A DNA stretch of 21,102 bases from Nitrososphaerota archaeon (GCA_005877345.1 VBPR01000204.1:1-21102); one strand, 5' to 3'; shown: positions 7,791 through 15,876, numbered from the stretch's first letter. Numbers and translations are program-made. Notes: generated by a model from the sequence alone, not told the origin.

Positions 7791-8345
7791 TTATTTTATA
7801 ACCTGAAAAGATTCTACCATTTTATTGGCTAGTGGTAACGTTTCTGGAACTTTTAAGGGATTTTCAATGTATGATAGTTGATAGATTTTTCCGTTCGCAA
7901 TAGTAGTAATGTAGAATTTATAACCAGAAAAATGGTCTATTAGTTCGGTCTTGATTCCAGTATTTCCTCCAACAATGACTTTATTTTGTTTAAGTACTTT
8001 AGATTTAAAAATTGATATGTCTGTGTCTATTCCCTTTTTGACCTCTTGTTCTAGGGTATTATTTGTTAATGTCATTGTGTCATTATCAAGATGTGGTTCA
8101 GGTTCACCAACGGAAACCATGAAAAAACTAGCGGCTCTGTCTGGTATCTGAAAAGTAACACTATTAGGATATTCCTCTTTCTCTTCAACCTGCCAATTTG
8201 ATGGATATTGGATGCTAAACTTTATTTCTTTATTCGTATAAGTCTTAAAATTGTCCACTGATTGAGCATAAGATGAATTTATTAAGAAACTTACAAAAAC
8301 TGCACATATCGAAATGGAAATGCTATAAATCTTAATCTTTTTCAA
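7791..8345 (-). CDS. Exported PsbP-like protein
   Basis: A 184-residue protein with a Sec signal (residues 1-27, cleavage probably after SSYA) followed by a single PsbP-like domain. The domain shows EIKFSIQYPSNWQVEE, a central beta sheet with FFMVSVGEPE and GIKTELIDHFSGYKFYIT, and a final helix (PLANKMVESFQVIK). It acts outside the membrane; no substrate can be read from the sequence. It is the intact relative of the broken PsbP-like domain at 697-1215. It is flanked by the 39-bp direct repeats. Confidence 0.75.
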   Translation of the reverse strand: MKKIKIYSISISICAVFVSFLINSSYAQSVDNFKTYTNKEIKFSIQYPSNWQVEEKEEYPNSVTFQIPDRAASFFMVSVGEPEPHLDNDTMTLTNNTLEQEVKKGIDTDISIFKSKVLKQNKVIVGGNTGIKTELIDHFSGYKFYITTIANGKIYQLSYIENPLKVPETLPLANKMVESFQVIK

Positions 8346-8443
8346 TACGTCTTAGAATATAATATAACTAATAAGATTTTTCAAGTCAATCCATGATTTT
8401 AGTCCTAAATTTTCATTATTGTGGTATATGTTCGGAATATGAT

Positions 8444-8482
8444 ATCAATGTGTTACCCTTTCTCAATTCTCTTTTAAGATCA
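8444..8482 (+). repeat. 39-bp imperfect direct repeat, copy 2
   Basis: Second copy of the element at 7742-7780, with six mismatches. It sits between the PsbP-like gene and the zinc-ribbon gene. Confidence 0.6.
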
Positions 8483-8520
8483 TCATCTTTTATATGATAT
8501 AATTCCCTTTCTCTATCCCT

Positions 8521-8886
8521 TTATCTCTTCCTTTTCTTAGACGATGCTCTAGAATCAATTCCTAGAAATGAATTTTTAGCAATATCAAAGAGGTTATCAG
8601 TTGTTTCAGTGACATCTTTTATCGTTGCTTCTTTTTCAAGTTCAAAGACTGGGACTATTTCCCCGCACTCATGGCATTGTCTAAAATGGTCATGATCTAC
8701 GGGAATAGGTTCATTATTTGGATAAATTCTATTTTTCAAAGGAACCAAAAAGCCAAATTCTTGACAGTGTTTACAATATGAGATTTTTTCATCATCGTTA
8801 TCGGTATTATCCTCACCTTCATTGAAATCCACTATTCCGTAAGTTGATCGCCTAATCATTGATAGATAATTTATACATGTTAGCAT
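8521..8886 (-). CDS. Zinc-ribbon protein of unknown function
   Basis: A 121-residue protein with two CxxC knuckles, YCKHCQEF (about residues 36-41) and QCHECGEI (about 69-74), forming a probable four-cysteine zinc site. The insert is His/Asp-rich (PVDHDHFRQ). An acidic stretch precedes the first knuckle, and the protein ends in a basic tail (SSKKRKR). It is probably a nucleic-acid-binding or adaptor protein. It is divergent from the 225-residue gene at 8934, with an inverted repeat between them. The ATG at 8886 lies inside one arm of that repeat; the in-frame ATG at residue 10 (about 8859) is an alternative start. Confidence 0.6.
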   Translation of the reverse strand: MLTCINYLSMIRRSTYGIVDFNEGEDNTDNDDEKISYCKHCQEFGFLVPLKNRIYPNNEPIPVDHDHFRQCHECGEIVPVFELEKEATIKDVTETTDNLFDIAKNSFLGIDSRASSKKRKR

Positions 8887-8904
8887 TACTTAAAGAATAA
8901 TGCT
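8882..8904. promoter_or_regulatory. Inverted repeat between divergent genes (possible operator)
   Basis: The arms agcatta (8882-8888) and taatgct (8898-8904) are perfect 7-base complements around a 9-base spacer, and gttag/ctaac further out extends the symmetry imperfectly. Its position between the divergent zinc-ribbon gene and the small-gene cluster suits a regulator binding both promoters. A chance AT-rich palindrome is possible. Confidence 0.35.
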
Positions 8905-8933
8905 TAAAACTAACAGTAATACTATATTTTTTA

Positions 8934-9611
8934 TTGTCAAAATCAACCGCTCAGACAAAGCCTAAAACTAAAACCGAAATTCAGTTTAATTTTAATGAAA
9001 AGTCATTAGAAGCATACATCAAAGAGAATTGTGATATACCTCATGAAGTTCAATCAGAAATAGAACTAATTTCTAAATTCAAAGCCAAAGCAAAATCACC
9101 AATACGGACTATTATAAGGACAATGAATAGAAGACAAGTCAATATATTTGATGAAAATGGTAAACCAGTAAAGAAAGAGTTTTTGACATATAGAGTAGAT
9201 TACTACTCTAAGGATTGGCTAGGTAATGAATTAAACATTCTTTCACATATTCATGGCTATTATAAAAAACCGAAATTCAGGACTACTATGGAATTTAATT
9301 ACCAAACAGGAGAACACATTCCCAAAAGAGAAGTTGACGGTGCTGAAGAACAATATTATATTGAACTAACCGATAAGAACAGAAAACAGGTCATAGAAGA
9401 TATCATAAACAATAGTAACGGCACTATCATAGATGAAATACTATTCTATGGACATTTCCCAAACTCACCTAAAGGCATAGCGTTTAGATGCAATATTTTC
9501 ACTCATGACCAGTTTATTAATTCAAGTTTTGATGAATTAGAAACATTAGGAAGAACGACCCCTTCACAATTTCGTTACTCTAATAAAGATAAAAAGGGAT
9601 ACATGGGATAA
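8934..9611 (+). CDS. Unrecognised 225-residue protein of the integrative element
   Basis: Starts at TTG 8934 (MSKSTAQTKPKTKTEIQFNF), with a TATA-like actatatttttta just upstream. It is a soluble alpha/beta protein with a basic, Lys-rich N-terminus, no signal peptide and no cysteine cluster. The segment FLTYRVDYYSKDWLGNELNILSHIHGYYKKPKF looks like a beta-rich core. I do not recognise the family. It leads a rightward cluster: the next reading frame begins 3 bases after its stop. Position beside the integrase and TerL suggests a viral or plasmid-type accessory gene. Confidence 0.55.
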   Translation: MSKSTAQTKPKTKTEIQFNFNEKSLEAYIKENCDIPHEVQSEIELISKFKAKAKSPIRTIIRTMNRRQVNIFDENGKPVKKEFLTYRVDYYSKDWLGNELNILSHIHGYYKKPKFRTTMEFNYQTGEHIPKREVDGAEEQYYIELTDKNRKQVIEDIINNSNGTIIDEILFYGHFPNSPKGIAFRCNIFTHDQFINSSFDELETLGRTTPSQFRYSNKDKKGYMG

Positions 9612-9614
9612 ATT

Positions 9615-9932
9615 ATGAATGACAATAATAATATGATTTATGAAACATTGAAAGAATTAGTTAATAATCAACGTAAGCAACAATCAGAATCAAAAGCACA
9701 TAGAGTTGATTCTGATGTATCGAAATCAATACATCAAGAAACTAGTAAAAGATAACCCGCTTCCATCATTTATTTAGATGAGAATGACGGCAAAATTAAA
9801 GAAAAACCATTACCATTATCAAATTTAAATTCTTCGGCAAGTGCTATAATCAATGAAACGATGAAAGAATACTATTACAAAAACCCACTAAAATTAATTC
9901 ACGATTCTATATTTGGTAGTTTACAGTTATGA
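9615..9932 (+). pseudogene. Small element gene interrupted by an in-frame stop
   Basis: ATG 9615 opens 46 codons (MNDNNNMIYETLKELV...QETSKR) to a TAA at 9753-9755. The same frame then stays open for 58 more codons (PASIIYLDENDGKIKEKPLPL...IFGSLQL) to the TGA at 9930-9932. Both halves are Asn/Lys/Ser-rich, hydrophilic and coding-like, and the next gene starts 1 base after the second stop. I read this as one protein of about 105 residues split by a nonsense change. It could also be a genuine 46-residue protein. Family not recognised. Confidence 0.45.
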
Positions 9933-9933
9933 C

Positions 9934-10189
9934 ATGAAACTTGTGAAGTTATCTATAGAACCCTTGAATTTACCACAAGAAAAACTTGATGAACTTAAAG
10001 CAGTATTTGAAAATTCTAAATTATCGCAGTATCAGAAAAATAATAAGAAGCGTCAAATATCAGGGTCATGCATGATTGTCATGCATGATTGATGGTAAAA
10101 TTCCCACAAAAATAGTAAAATATAGAATATTTGGAGTTATAAAAATCGAAAAATATTGTGATGAATGTCTGGCACGAATGAACATATAG
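9934..10189 (+). pseudogene. Small Cys-containing protein gene broken by a 13-bp tandem duplication
   Basis: ATG 9934 reads MKLVKLSIEPLNLPQEKL..., and as given stops at the TGA at 10090-10092 after 52 codons. The stop follows directly from a perfect 13-bp tandem duplication at 10066-10091. Deleting one copy restores an open frame to the TAG at 10187-10189. The restored protein of about 80 residues ends SCMIDGKIPTKIV...EKYCDECLARMNI, with three cysteines including a CxxC (CDEC), a plausible partial zinc site. The gene lies 1 base after the previous gene, and its restored stop is 6 bases from the restored stop of the convergent integrase. Function unknown. Confidence 0.6.
10066..10091 (+). repeat. 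Perfect 13-bp tandem duplication
   Basis: The unit tcatgcatgattg occurs twice without a spacer (10066-10078 and 10079-10091). Thirteen is not a multiple of three, so the duplication shifts the frame of the gene at 9934. Confidence 0.95.
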
Positions 10190-10195
10190 ATAAAT

Positions 10196-11556
10196 TTATT
10201 TCAGTTTTTTCTTTTTTACTTTTTCCTCATCTAATATTTCTTGTAAAAGTCTCTTTTCTTGATAGTGTCTTGCCTTTGCACGACCCCTTCTCATAAATAG
10301 TTCATGCTCTATCTCTTCATCCGTCAAAGGTCTACTATCCTCCTCTTCTACTATCCTCCTCAGCGATGCCTCTTCTGGTATTATTTATCAATGACATACG
10401 AGCAATAGCATCAATCTTTGCATCAAGTTTTTCATACAGTTTATCATATTTTTCTGTAAAGGTCTCTTCTTTTTCTTGGAGTAGTTCCGTATAACCATCG
10501 TAAGATATTACCATCCTACATTTTACGCAAAGCTTTGAATCTATTTTGTTTAGTTCCTTGCAATTGGGGCATTGTGTAGGCTTTAACTTGTCAATTTCTT
10601 GCTTGCCTTTATTGATAAGACCATAGGCTTCTAATATAGATTCATTTGATTCATTGCCAAAATAATGGATATATTTTTGATGCATGTTTGAAGTTAGTGA
10701 CCATCCCGCATGTTGCCTTAATGTGTGTTCTTTTAAGATTTTGGATTTTTCAGTTAATGCACTATGTCTTCTAATGTATGGATTCCAGGGTTTTTTTAGT
10801 AATTCTCTAATCTTTTCTTTATCCTCAGGTAACACATTAGGATCCTTCAATAGTTTGGGAAAGTATTTTTTCTTGTAAAATTGGTAAACATTATTCAAGG
10901 ATTGAATCCTTATAGATCTCCCTAATGATTTGTTAAATCCACAAATTAAAATTGTATTGGGATTTCCAGACTGAGGATGATCATCTATCCAATCTTTAAG
11001 GTAGGGAATTGAATTTATCAAAGGAATATGACGTTGACCAGTCTTACCATTAACAAGAACCTCAGCATATTGTCTATGTCCATCACTTGCCATTTTAAAA
11101 ACCACATCTTTAATCTTTAATTTCAAAAGTTCGTGAGGTCTACAAGATGAATCTCTAGAAATAGCATGATAACATCTATCCCTCTTAGAAGGACAATATT
11201 TTAGAAACAAAAGATCATCTTCTTGAGTCCACATATCGCTAGGCTTGTAAATCGATTGTTCTTTTCTCTTTAAACTTGCCAAGTCCATACATAAGGGTTT
11301 GAGTCTCTCTCTTCGTGATAGATTAGGATGATAAAGCCATTTGAAAAACCTACCCAATATTATAAGATACGTGTTATATGTTGATACCCAGCCATGCAAC
11401 GGATCTTTATCTTCACTTTTTCTTAATGAATTTAAAAATAGAAGATTATCATCTTTTGTCATTTCCTTGAATTTCTTGTTATTATGAAATTCTGAAGCAT
11501 ATACTAGGATGGTAGAAGTTAATTTCTTGTAACTTTCTGAAAGTCTGGTTTCATTC
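10196..11556 (-). pseudogene. Tyrosine recombinase/integrase with zinc ribbon, damaged at both ends
   Basis: The longest ATG-started frame is 10335-11462 (375 residues). The catalytic domain shows SSCRPHELLKL (Arg108), VNGKTGQRHIPL (Lys140), YIRRHSALTEKS (Arg232, with Tyr where the box-II His is usual), HAGW (His251) and KYIHY (nucleophile Tyr264 likely). A zinc ribbon CPNC...CVKC (about 298-315) and a coiled tail follow. Upstream of the ATG the frame remains open to 11556 and reads like the core-binding domain (RLSESYKKLTSTILVYASEFHNNKKFKEM), but has no ATG, GTG or TTG before a TAA that overlaps the end of the dehydrogenase gene. At the other end a one-base offset inside a tandem repeat (10331-10361) truncates it; correcting the frame adds about 44 charged residues to the TAA at 10196. 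Probably inactive or lacking its N-terminus as given. Confidence 0.8.
10331..10361 (-). repeat. 15-bp tandem repeat with one-base spacer in the integrase 3' end
   Basis: The block tctactatcctcctc occurs at 10331-10345 and 10347-10361 with one extra base between (period 16). Coded on the minus strand it would be a doubled EEDSR without the extra base. With it, the frame shifts and hits a stop at 10335. Confidence 0.9.
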
Positions 11557-12582
11557 TTATGATGTTACTATCAATACCTTCATAGCTTCTGATGCCTCGT
11601 GCGCACATTTGAAAGCATCTCTGGATTCTTTAATCTGAAAACGGTGTGTCACGAGAGGTAAAAGATCGATTGATTTGTCAGACATTAATGATAACGCTTG
11701 GTTGGTTTCTATTTCTGAGGCGCCATAGCTCGGAATGATTATCTGTTCATTAGAATATATGGAATTTAAATCTAGGTCAAACTTTGAACCAACTGATGGG
11801 ACCCCAAAAAGCAATATCTTCCCGCCTCTTCTTGTTATTTTAAGTGCACTTTCAAACGCTTTGATGCTTCCAGTCGCCAAAATTGTTACATCAGTTCCTA
11901 TATTTTTTGTAATTTCCTTAATAACATCATTCAGATTATCTTGATTCAAATTTACTGTCGTCACACTATATTTTTCAACAAATTTTAACCTGAACTGGTT
12001 AATATCAGAAACCACAATATTGTTTGCCCCCCAGAATTTGGCCAATAACATATGCATTACCCCAGTTGGTCCAGCGCCCAGAATTGCCACATTATCTCCA
12101 TGTTTTATTGAAATTTTATTCAATCCTCTGATACAACAAGCAAATGGTTCAATCAGAGCGGCCTCGTCATAAGAAACAGACTCGGGGAGTTTTAATACAC
12201 CGCCATGTTCAATATTCCATTTTGGAACGATAAATTGTTCAGACAGGCCACAGGGTTCAATATTACTATTTTGATAATTGGTACACATTGTATAGTTCCC
12301 TTGAAGACAATATCTACATGAATAGCAACTAACATGATGATGAACAAAGACTCTATCTCCCTCATGGAATTTTTTTATATTTTTACCCACTTTAATAACA
12401 TGACCCGCAGGTTCATGGCCTACTCGTAAAGATTTCATTCCATAATTTCCATAGACTTTTTCTAAATCCGAACCACATATCCCGCATGAATGCATTCTTA
12501 CTAATAATTCATCATCAGTAAAATATGGTAACTCTGATTCAACCAAGGTTATCTTATTATGAACTACTTTTACGCTTAACAT
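11557..12582 (-). CDS. Zinc-dependent medium-chain alcohol/polyol dehydrogenase
   Basis: A 341-residue MDR-family enzyme of normal length. Catalytic zinc ligands are seen in CGICGSD (Cys36), GHE (His56, Glu57) and EP (Glu145). Structural zinc cysteines are Cys86, Cys89, Cys92 and Cys100 (CYSCRYCLQGNYTMC). The Rossmann fingerprint is GAGPTG (169-174), and an Asp (193, VSD) at the end of the second strand suggests NAD(H) rather than NADP(H). Sequence style is that of threonine/sorbitol-type dehydrogenases oxidising a secondary alcohol; the substrate cannot be fixed. Its stop codon coincides with the point where the integrase frame ends, so the gene may border the integrated element, but its own C-terminus (EAMKVLIVTS) is intact. 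Confidence 0.85.
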   Translation of the reverse strand: MLSVKVVHNKITLVESELPYFTDDELLVRMHSCGICGSDLEKVYGNYGMKSLRVGHEPAGHVIKVGKNIKKFHEGDRVFVHHHVSCYSCRYCLQGNYTMCTNYQNSNIEPCGLSEQFIVPKWNIEHGGVLKLPESVSYDEAALIEPFACCIRGLNKISIKHGDNVAILGAGPTGVMHMLLAKFWGANNIVVSDINQFRLKFVEKYSVTTVNLNQDNLNDVIKEITKNIGTDVTILATGSIKAFESALKITRRGGKILLFGVPSVGSKFDLDLNSIYSNEQIIIPSYGASEIETNQALSLMSDKSIDLLPLVTHRFQIKESRDAFKCAHEASEAMKVLIVTS

Positions 12583-12615
12583 CTGAAATCCACTTTCATG
12601 ACTAATGTGAATTAA

Positions 12616-12627
12616 AATTTAATATAA
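12616..12627 (-). promoter_or_regulatory. TATA-like box for the dehydrogenase gene
   Basis: The minus strand reads tatattaaattt 34-45 bases ahead of the ATG at 12582, compatible with a short leader. Confidence 0.3.
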
Positions 12628-12702
12628 TTTTCTACGATAAAAGTTGATTTTAAATCCAGAATCGATAAGTTATTAATTCGGAATCTATCAATTTGGAGTA
12701 CT

Positions 12703-13101
12703 TTGTCATTCAGAAGACTTGGTGCAATAATTCTATTGGTTAGTGATATAAATAAATCTATTAAATTTTATCGCGATGTTCTAGAACTACCAGTGAAAAA
12801 TACTTCTCCAGAATGGGTTGAATTTTTTTCAAGTGGAACTGTACTTGCTTTGCATCCGTCCAAAAGTAAGGGTAGATCAAAGAACTCTGGAGTCTTAGTC
12901 GGTTTTATGGTTAGCAATTTGGAAGCAGTAGCCAAGAATCTAAAAGACAAAAATGTAGAATTTTTCAAAGAACCCAAAGAGGAATCTTTTGGAAAGCATG
13001 CGATAATAGTGGATCCTGATGGTCATTTAATTTCGATAGCAGAAATAAGCTCAAAGATATCTGAAGGATTTGATTTAATCGGCTTGATTGGTGCTGAATA
13101 A
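12703..13101 (+). CDS. VOC superfamily (glyoxalase/dioxygenase-like) protein
   Basis: A 132-residue protein with the paired beta-alpha-beta-beta-beta layout of the vicinal-oxygen-chelate fold. The first half is LGAIILLVSDINKSIKFYRDVLELPV...WVEFFSSGTVLALH and the second VGFMVSNLEAVAKNLKDKNVEFFKEPKEE...HAIIVDPDGHLISIAEI. Possible metal ligands are the His of LALH, the His of GKHA and the Glu of IAEI. Reactions in this family range from glyoxalase I to ring-cleaving dioxygenases, so the substrate is open. The start is TTG at 12703, supported by ggag six bases upstream; no ATG fits the first strand. It is divergent from the dehydrogenase. Confidence 0.75.
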   Translation: MSFRRLGAIILLVSDINKSIKFYRDVLELPVKNTSPEWVEFFSSGTVLALHPSKSKGRSKNSGVLVGFMVSNLEAVAKNLKDKNVEFFKEPKEESFGKHAIIVDPDGHLISIAEISSKISEGFDLIGLIGAE

Positions 13102-13128
13102 TCCAGAATTAGACTAACTTCATTATTA

Positions 13129-13875
13129 TTAATATTCAAGCTTTCTTTCCGAAATGCTTCCATGTATCAAGAAATTATCAAAAAAATTTTCATTAGTCTT
13201 GGATGCAAATACTACATAGATATTTTGATTCTTATAAAGAATTATCAATAGTTGAACTCTAGTTGTTTGGTCTTCAAGTGTCAGATCTCCAGTTCCTCTT
13301 ATCTTTAATATCTGATTTGTTGCTTGATAAGTGATATTATTTGTACTGGAAGTAACAAGATTTAAACGATAATTTTTGGTGATATTGTTCAAAGTGTTAT
13401 TCAATTGTATTACACTTGTAAAGTTTGAAAATTGTTCTCCTCTTATTGCAAGATTCCATGAGCCTCCCAAGTCATAATATTTTTTGAGTCCCAGATCTTT
13501 ACCATTTTTTGAATGAACTATTGATGAATTTTCTAAAACATTAATTATCATTCTTGTCAGGGTGTCAACAGGATTACTGAGGGAAACAAGGTCGTCGTTA
13601 GGTGAATTTGTGTTATTATTACGACTTACAATTGGAACATCTGATTTGCTTCCTGACAAATTGCTTAGTCCAAGATATTTTGAAGTATTTCCAAGTTCAA
13701 CTAAACTAGTAGCATTATTAAAAGTACCTTGATAGACCAGATTTGAATTTTGGGGGAAGAAGTTAACCGTAATTGATTCGTATCTATACAAAAAAAATAC
13801 TATTGAAATTATCGATATGGCAACTATTGAAAGTAGGAAAAAGTTTCTGAAATTTGGAATTTGGTTAAATATCAT
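13129..13875 (-). CDS. Membrane-anchored extracytoplasmic protein of unknown function
   Basis: A 248-residue protein with an N-terminal hydrophobic segment (about residues 12-31, FFLLSIVAISIISIVFFLY) acting as signal anchor. A low-complexity Ser/Asn-rich linker (about 35-105) follows. The C-terminal domain (about 110-248, GSWNLAIRGEQFSNFTSVIQL...RVQLLIILYKNQNIYVVFAS) is beta-rich and Asn-rich, with many potential N-glycosylation sites. No enzyme motif is seen. It converges on the VOC gene (27 bases between stops) and begins 42 bases after the ilvD stop on the same strand, so it may be cotranscribed with ilvD. Confidence 0.65.
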   Translation of the reverse strand: MIFNQIPNFRNFFLLSIVAISIISIVFFLYRYESITVNFFPQNSNLVYQGTFNNATSLVELGNTSKYLGLSNLSGSKSDVPIVSRNNNTNSPNDDLVSLSNPVDTLTRMIINVLENSSIVHSKNGKDLGLKKYYDLGGSWNLAIRGEQFSNFTSVIQLNNTLNNITKNYRLNLVTSSTNNITYQATNQILKIRGTGDLTLEDQTTRVQLLIILYKNQNIYVVFASKTNENFFDNFLIHGSISERKLEY

Positions 13876-13917
13876 GACTTATTAAATCCTGCCTGTTTTA
13901 ACATCAGACAATTTAGT

Positions 13918-14907
13918 CTATTTGAATTGCGGTATCGTCACAGCGCCTTCCGACGCAGATCTCGCCAGAAGCATATATTTTGCCAGAACTCCGTCCTTGT
14001 ATTTTGACTTTATTGGCTTCCACGTTTTTCTTCTTTTATTGAGTTCAATTCGACCAATATTCAAATTAATCCTTCCTTTGTCAAGGTCAATACTAATTTT
14101 ATCACCTTTCTTTACTAACGAAATCGGTCCTCCTACCATAGCTTCAGGAGAAACGTGACCAATCATAAATCCTCTCGTTGCCCCAGAAAATCTTCCATCT
14201 GTGACCATAGCGACTTCCGTCCCAAGACCTTGTCCAACTAACGCAGCCGTTACAGCGAGCATTTCTCTCATTCCTGGCCCTCCCTTGGGACCTTCATATC
14301 TAATAACGATAACATCGCCTTTCTGTATTCTCTGCTTTGATATTGCCTCAAAAGCATCTTCTTCAGAATTAAACACTTTTGCATTTCCTTCAAATTTTGT
14401 CCTGTGCAGGCCTGCAACTTTTATCACTGCACCTTCAGGGGCAAGAGTACCTTTTAGAATTTTCAGAGTACCCTCATGATGAAGCGGTTTTTCACAAGAG
14501 TATACCACAGGTTCAGAATTAGTTAATGATACATTTTCTAGGTTTTGTTTCATGGTTTTGCCTGTGACAGTCAAGGGATCAGGATTTATTAATCCTTTTT
14601 TTAGTAAACTTTTCAAGATGATAGGTACTCCACCTACTTTGTCTAAATCAACCATAACATACATGCCCCCCGGTCTAGTATCAGCTAAATGAGGTGTCGC
14701 TTCCCTAATTCGCTCAAAATCCTTTAAATCCACTTTTACCCCAATTTCTTTTGATATTGCAAGCAAATGGAGGATTGCATTGGTTGAACCTCCTATTGCA
14801 TTTGCAATGGCTATTGCATTTTCAAATGCTTCAAATGTAAGAATATCTTTTGGTCTTAGATTATTTTCTAATAGCTGGAAGATTTGCTTTCCTGTTTGAT
14901 AGCATAT
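13918..14907 (-). pseudogene. ilvD: Dihydroxy-acid dehydratase, C-terminal part of interrupted ilvD
   Basis: Reading from just after the TAA at 14908-14910, the frame gives TGKQIFQLLENN...ILTFEAFENAIAIANAIGGSTNAILHLLAIS, then the rest of the enzyme: HLADTRPGG, the GPKGGPGM loop, VAMVTDGRFSGATRGFMIGHVSPEA, and a normal C-terminus. These are hallmark IlvD segments for substrate and metal binding. The first ATG in this part is at 14766, but family sequence starts well before it, confirming that it is the second half of one gene. This half is full length. See the N-terminal entry for the nature of the break. Confidence 0.85.
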
Positions 14908-15591
14908 TTAGTTTCTTTTTTCACTTAAGGCAGGAGGAGAAGCACTCCCTGGCAATGCAATGCCCAGGGCTTCGCTGATACAAGCCATTGTATTTGCAGT
15001 GTACATGCCTCCGCATGAACCGGCCGAAGGACATGCAACATTCTCCAAGTTTTTTAGGTCTTCAAACTTTATCTTGCCCGCTTCGAACGATCCAACTGCT
15101 TCATACACATCTTGTATGGTAACCTGTTTCCCATTCCATATACCAGGCAATATAGTTCCTCCATAGACAAATATTGAAGGCAAATTCAGTCTTGCCATCG
15201 CCATAATCGTACCTGGTAAACTCTTATCACATCCTGAAATCCCAACAAGTGCATCATATCTATGAGCTCGCATCATTATCTCAATTGAATCTGCAATAAT
15301 TTCACGACTAACAAGAGACACCTTCATACCCTCATGGCCCATTGCTATACCATCTGAAACAGAAACTGCAGTAAACTCTCTTGGAGTACATCCAGAATCC
15401 TTTACTCCTGCTTTTGAATGCTGTGCCAAATCTCCTAAATGGATATTACAAGGTGTAGCCTCGTTACAGGTAGAGGAAACTCCCACAATAGGCTTCGATA
15501 AATCGTCGTCATTTAGACCCATTGCTTTATACATTGCTCTGTGGGGAGCCCTTGACGGACCATTAACTACAGATCTACTAATAAGTTCCAT
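14908..15591 (-). pseudogene. ilvD: Dihydroxy-acid dehydratase, N-terminal part of interrupted ilvD
   Basis: IlvD converts 2,3-dihydroxy-isovalerate or -methylvalerate to the 2-keto acids of valine and isoleucine synthesis in the cytoplasm. The 227 residues from ATG 15591 hold the [2Fe-2S] cysteines in ATPCN (Cys48), GCDKS (Cys121) and GSCGGMYTAN (Cys193), plus VSDG (Asp80) and the Lys123 of DKS. The frame stops at TAA 14908-14910 after LSEKRN. In the +1 frame the next codons read KYAIK, the expected family sequence, and then TGKQIF resumes in the original frame. An extra base at about 14910 and a missing A at about 14894-14897 therefore seem to compensate each other, leaving a TAA. With both corrected the enzyme is complete. 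Confidence 0.85.
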
Positions 15592-15613
15592 CAGTGATTT
15601 AGAGATTAAAGCG

Positions 15614-15623
15614 TATTTTAATA
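15614..15623 (-). promoter_or_regulatory. TATA-like box for ilvD
   Basis: The minus strand reads tattaaaata 23-32 bases ahead of the ilvD ATG at 15591, standard archaeal spacing for a leaderless transcript. Confidence 0.45.
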
Positions 15624-15663
15624 TAACATTAGTACTAATTTAAGGATCGTATGAAACAAGAGA

Positions 15664-15852
15664 TTATTCTAAAAGTGCAAAAATCTTAATGCTATCAATA
15701 CCCTCTATTTTAAATAGAGTTTCACACATTCCGCACTCGGCATTGCCATTTGCGATATCTACAGAGGAGATATCTTCATTTTTATAATCACATTTTGGAC
15801 AAGTGAATGTGAATTTCATATTGAACTCATATACTTCGATCGTTTCAGTCAT
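15664..15852 (-). CDS. Small zinc-ribbon protein
   Basis: Sixty-two residues with two CxxC knuckles, FTCPKCDYK (Cys19/Cys22 region) and AECGMCETLF (about 39-42), the minimal four-Cys zinc ribbon. The remainder is short beta strands and a hydrophobic C-terminus (SIKIFALLE). The family is typical of archaeal small ribbons acting in transcription or as protein adaptors; the exact role is unknown. The ATG at 15852 is supported by a TATA box 28 bases upstream. An internal ATG at residue 12 would still keep the ribbon. Confidence 0.65.
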   Translation of the reverse strand: MTETIEVYEFNMKFTFTCPKCDYKNEDISSVDIANGNAECGMCETLFKIEGIDSIKIFALLE

Positions 15853-15876
15853 TTACAGTTAGAAAAAAATTTGACC

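Noticed and set aside
10833..10843. An 11-base match (ggtaacacatt) to the reverse complement of the 39-bp repeat.
   Set aside because: It lies within integrase coding sequence and the match does not extend; chance is likely.
11500..11600. A tRNA gene as attachment site for the integrase.
   Set aside because: No cloverleaf or T-loop-like sequence is visible near either edge of the element, and no matching direct repeat was found by eye in the window.
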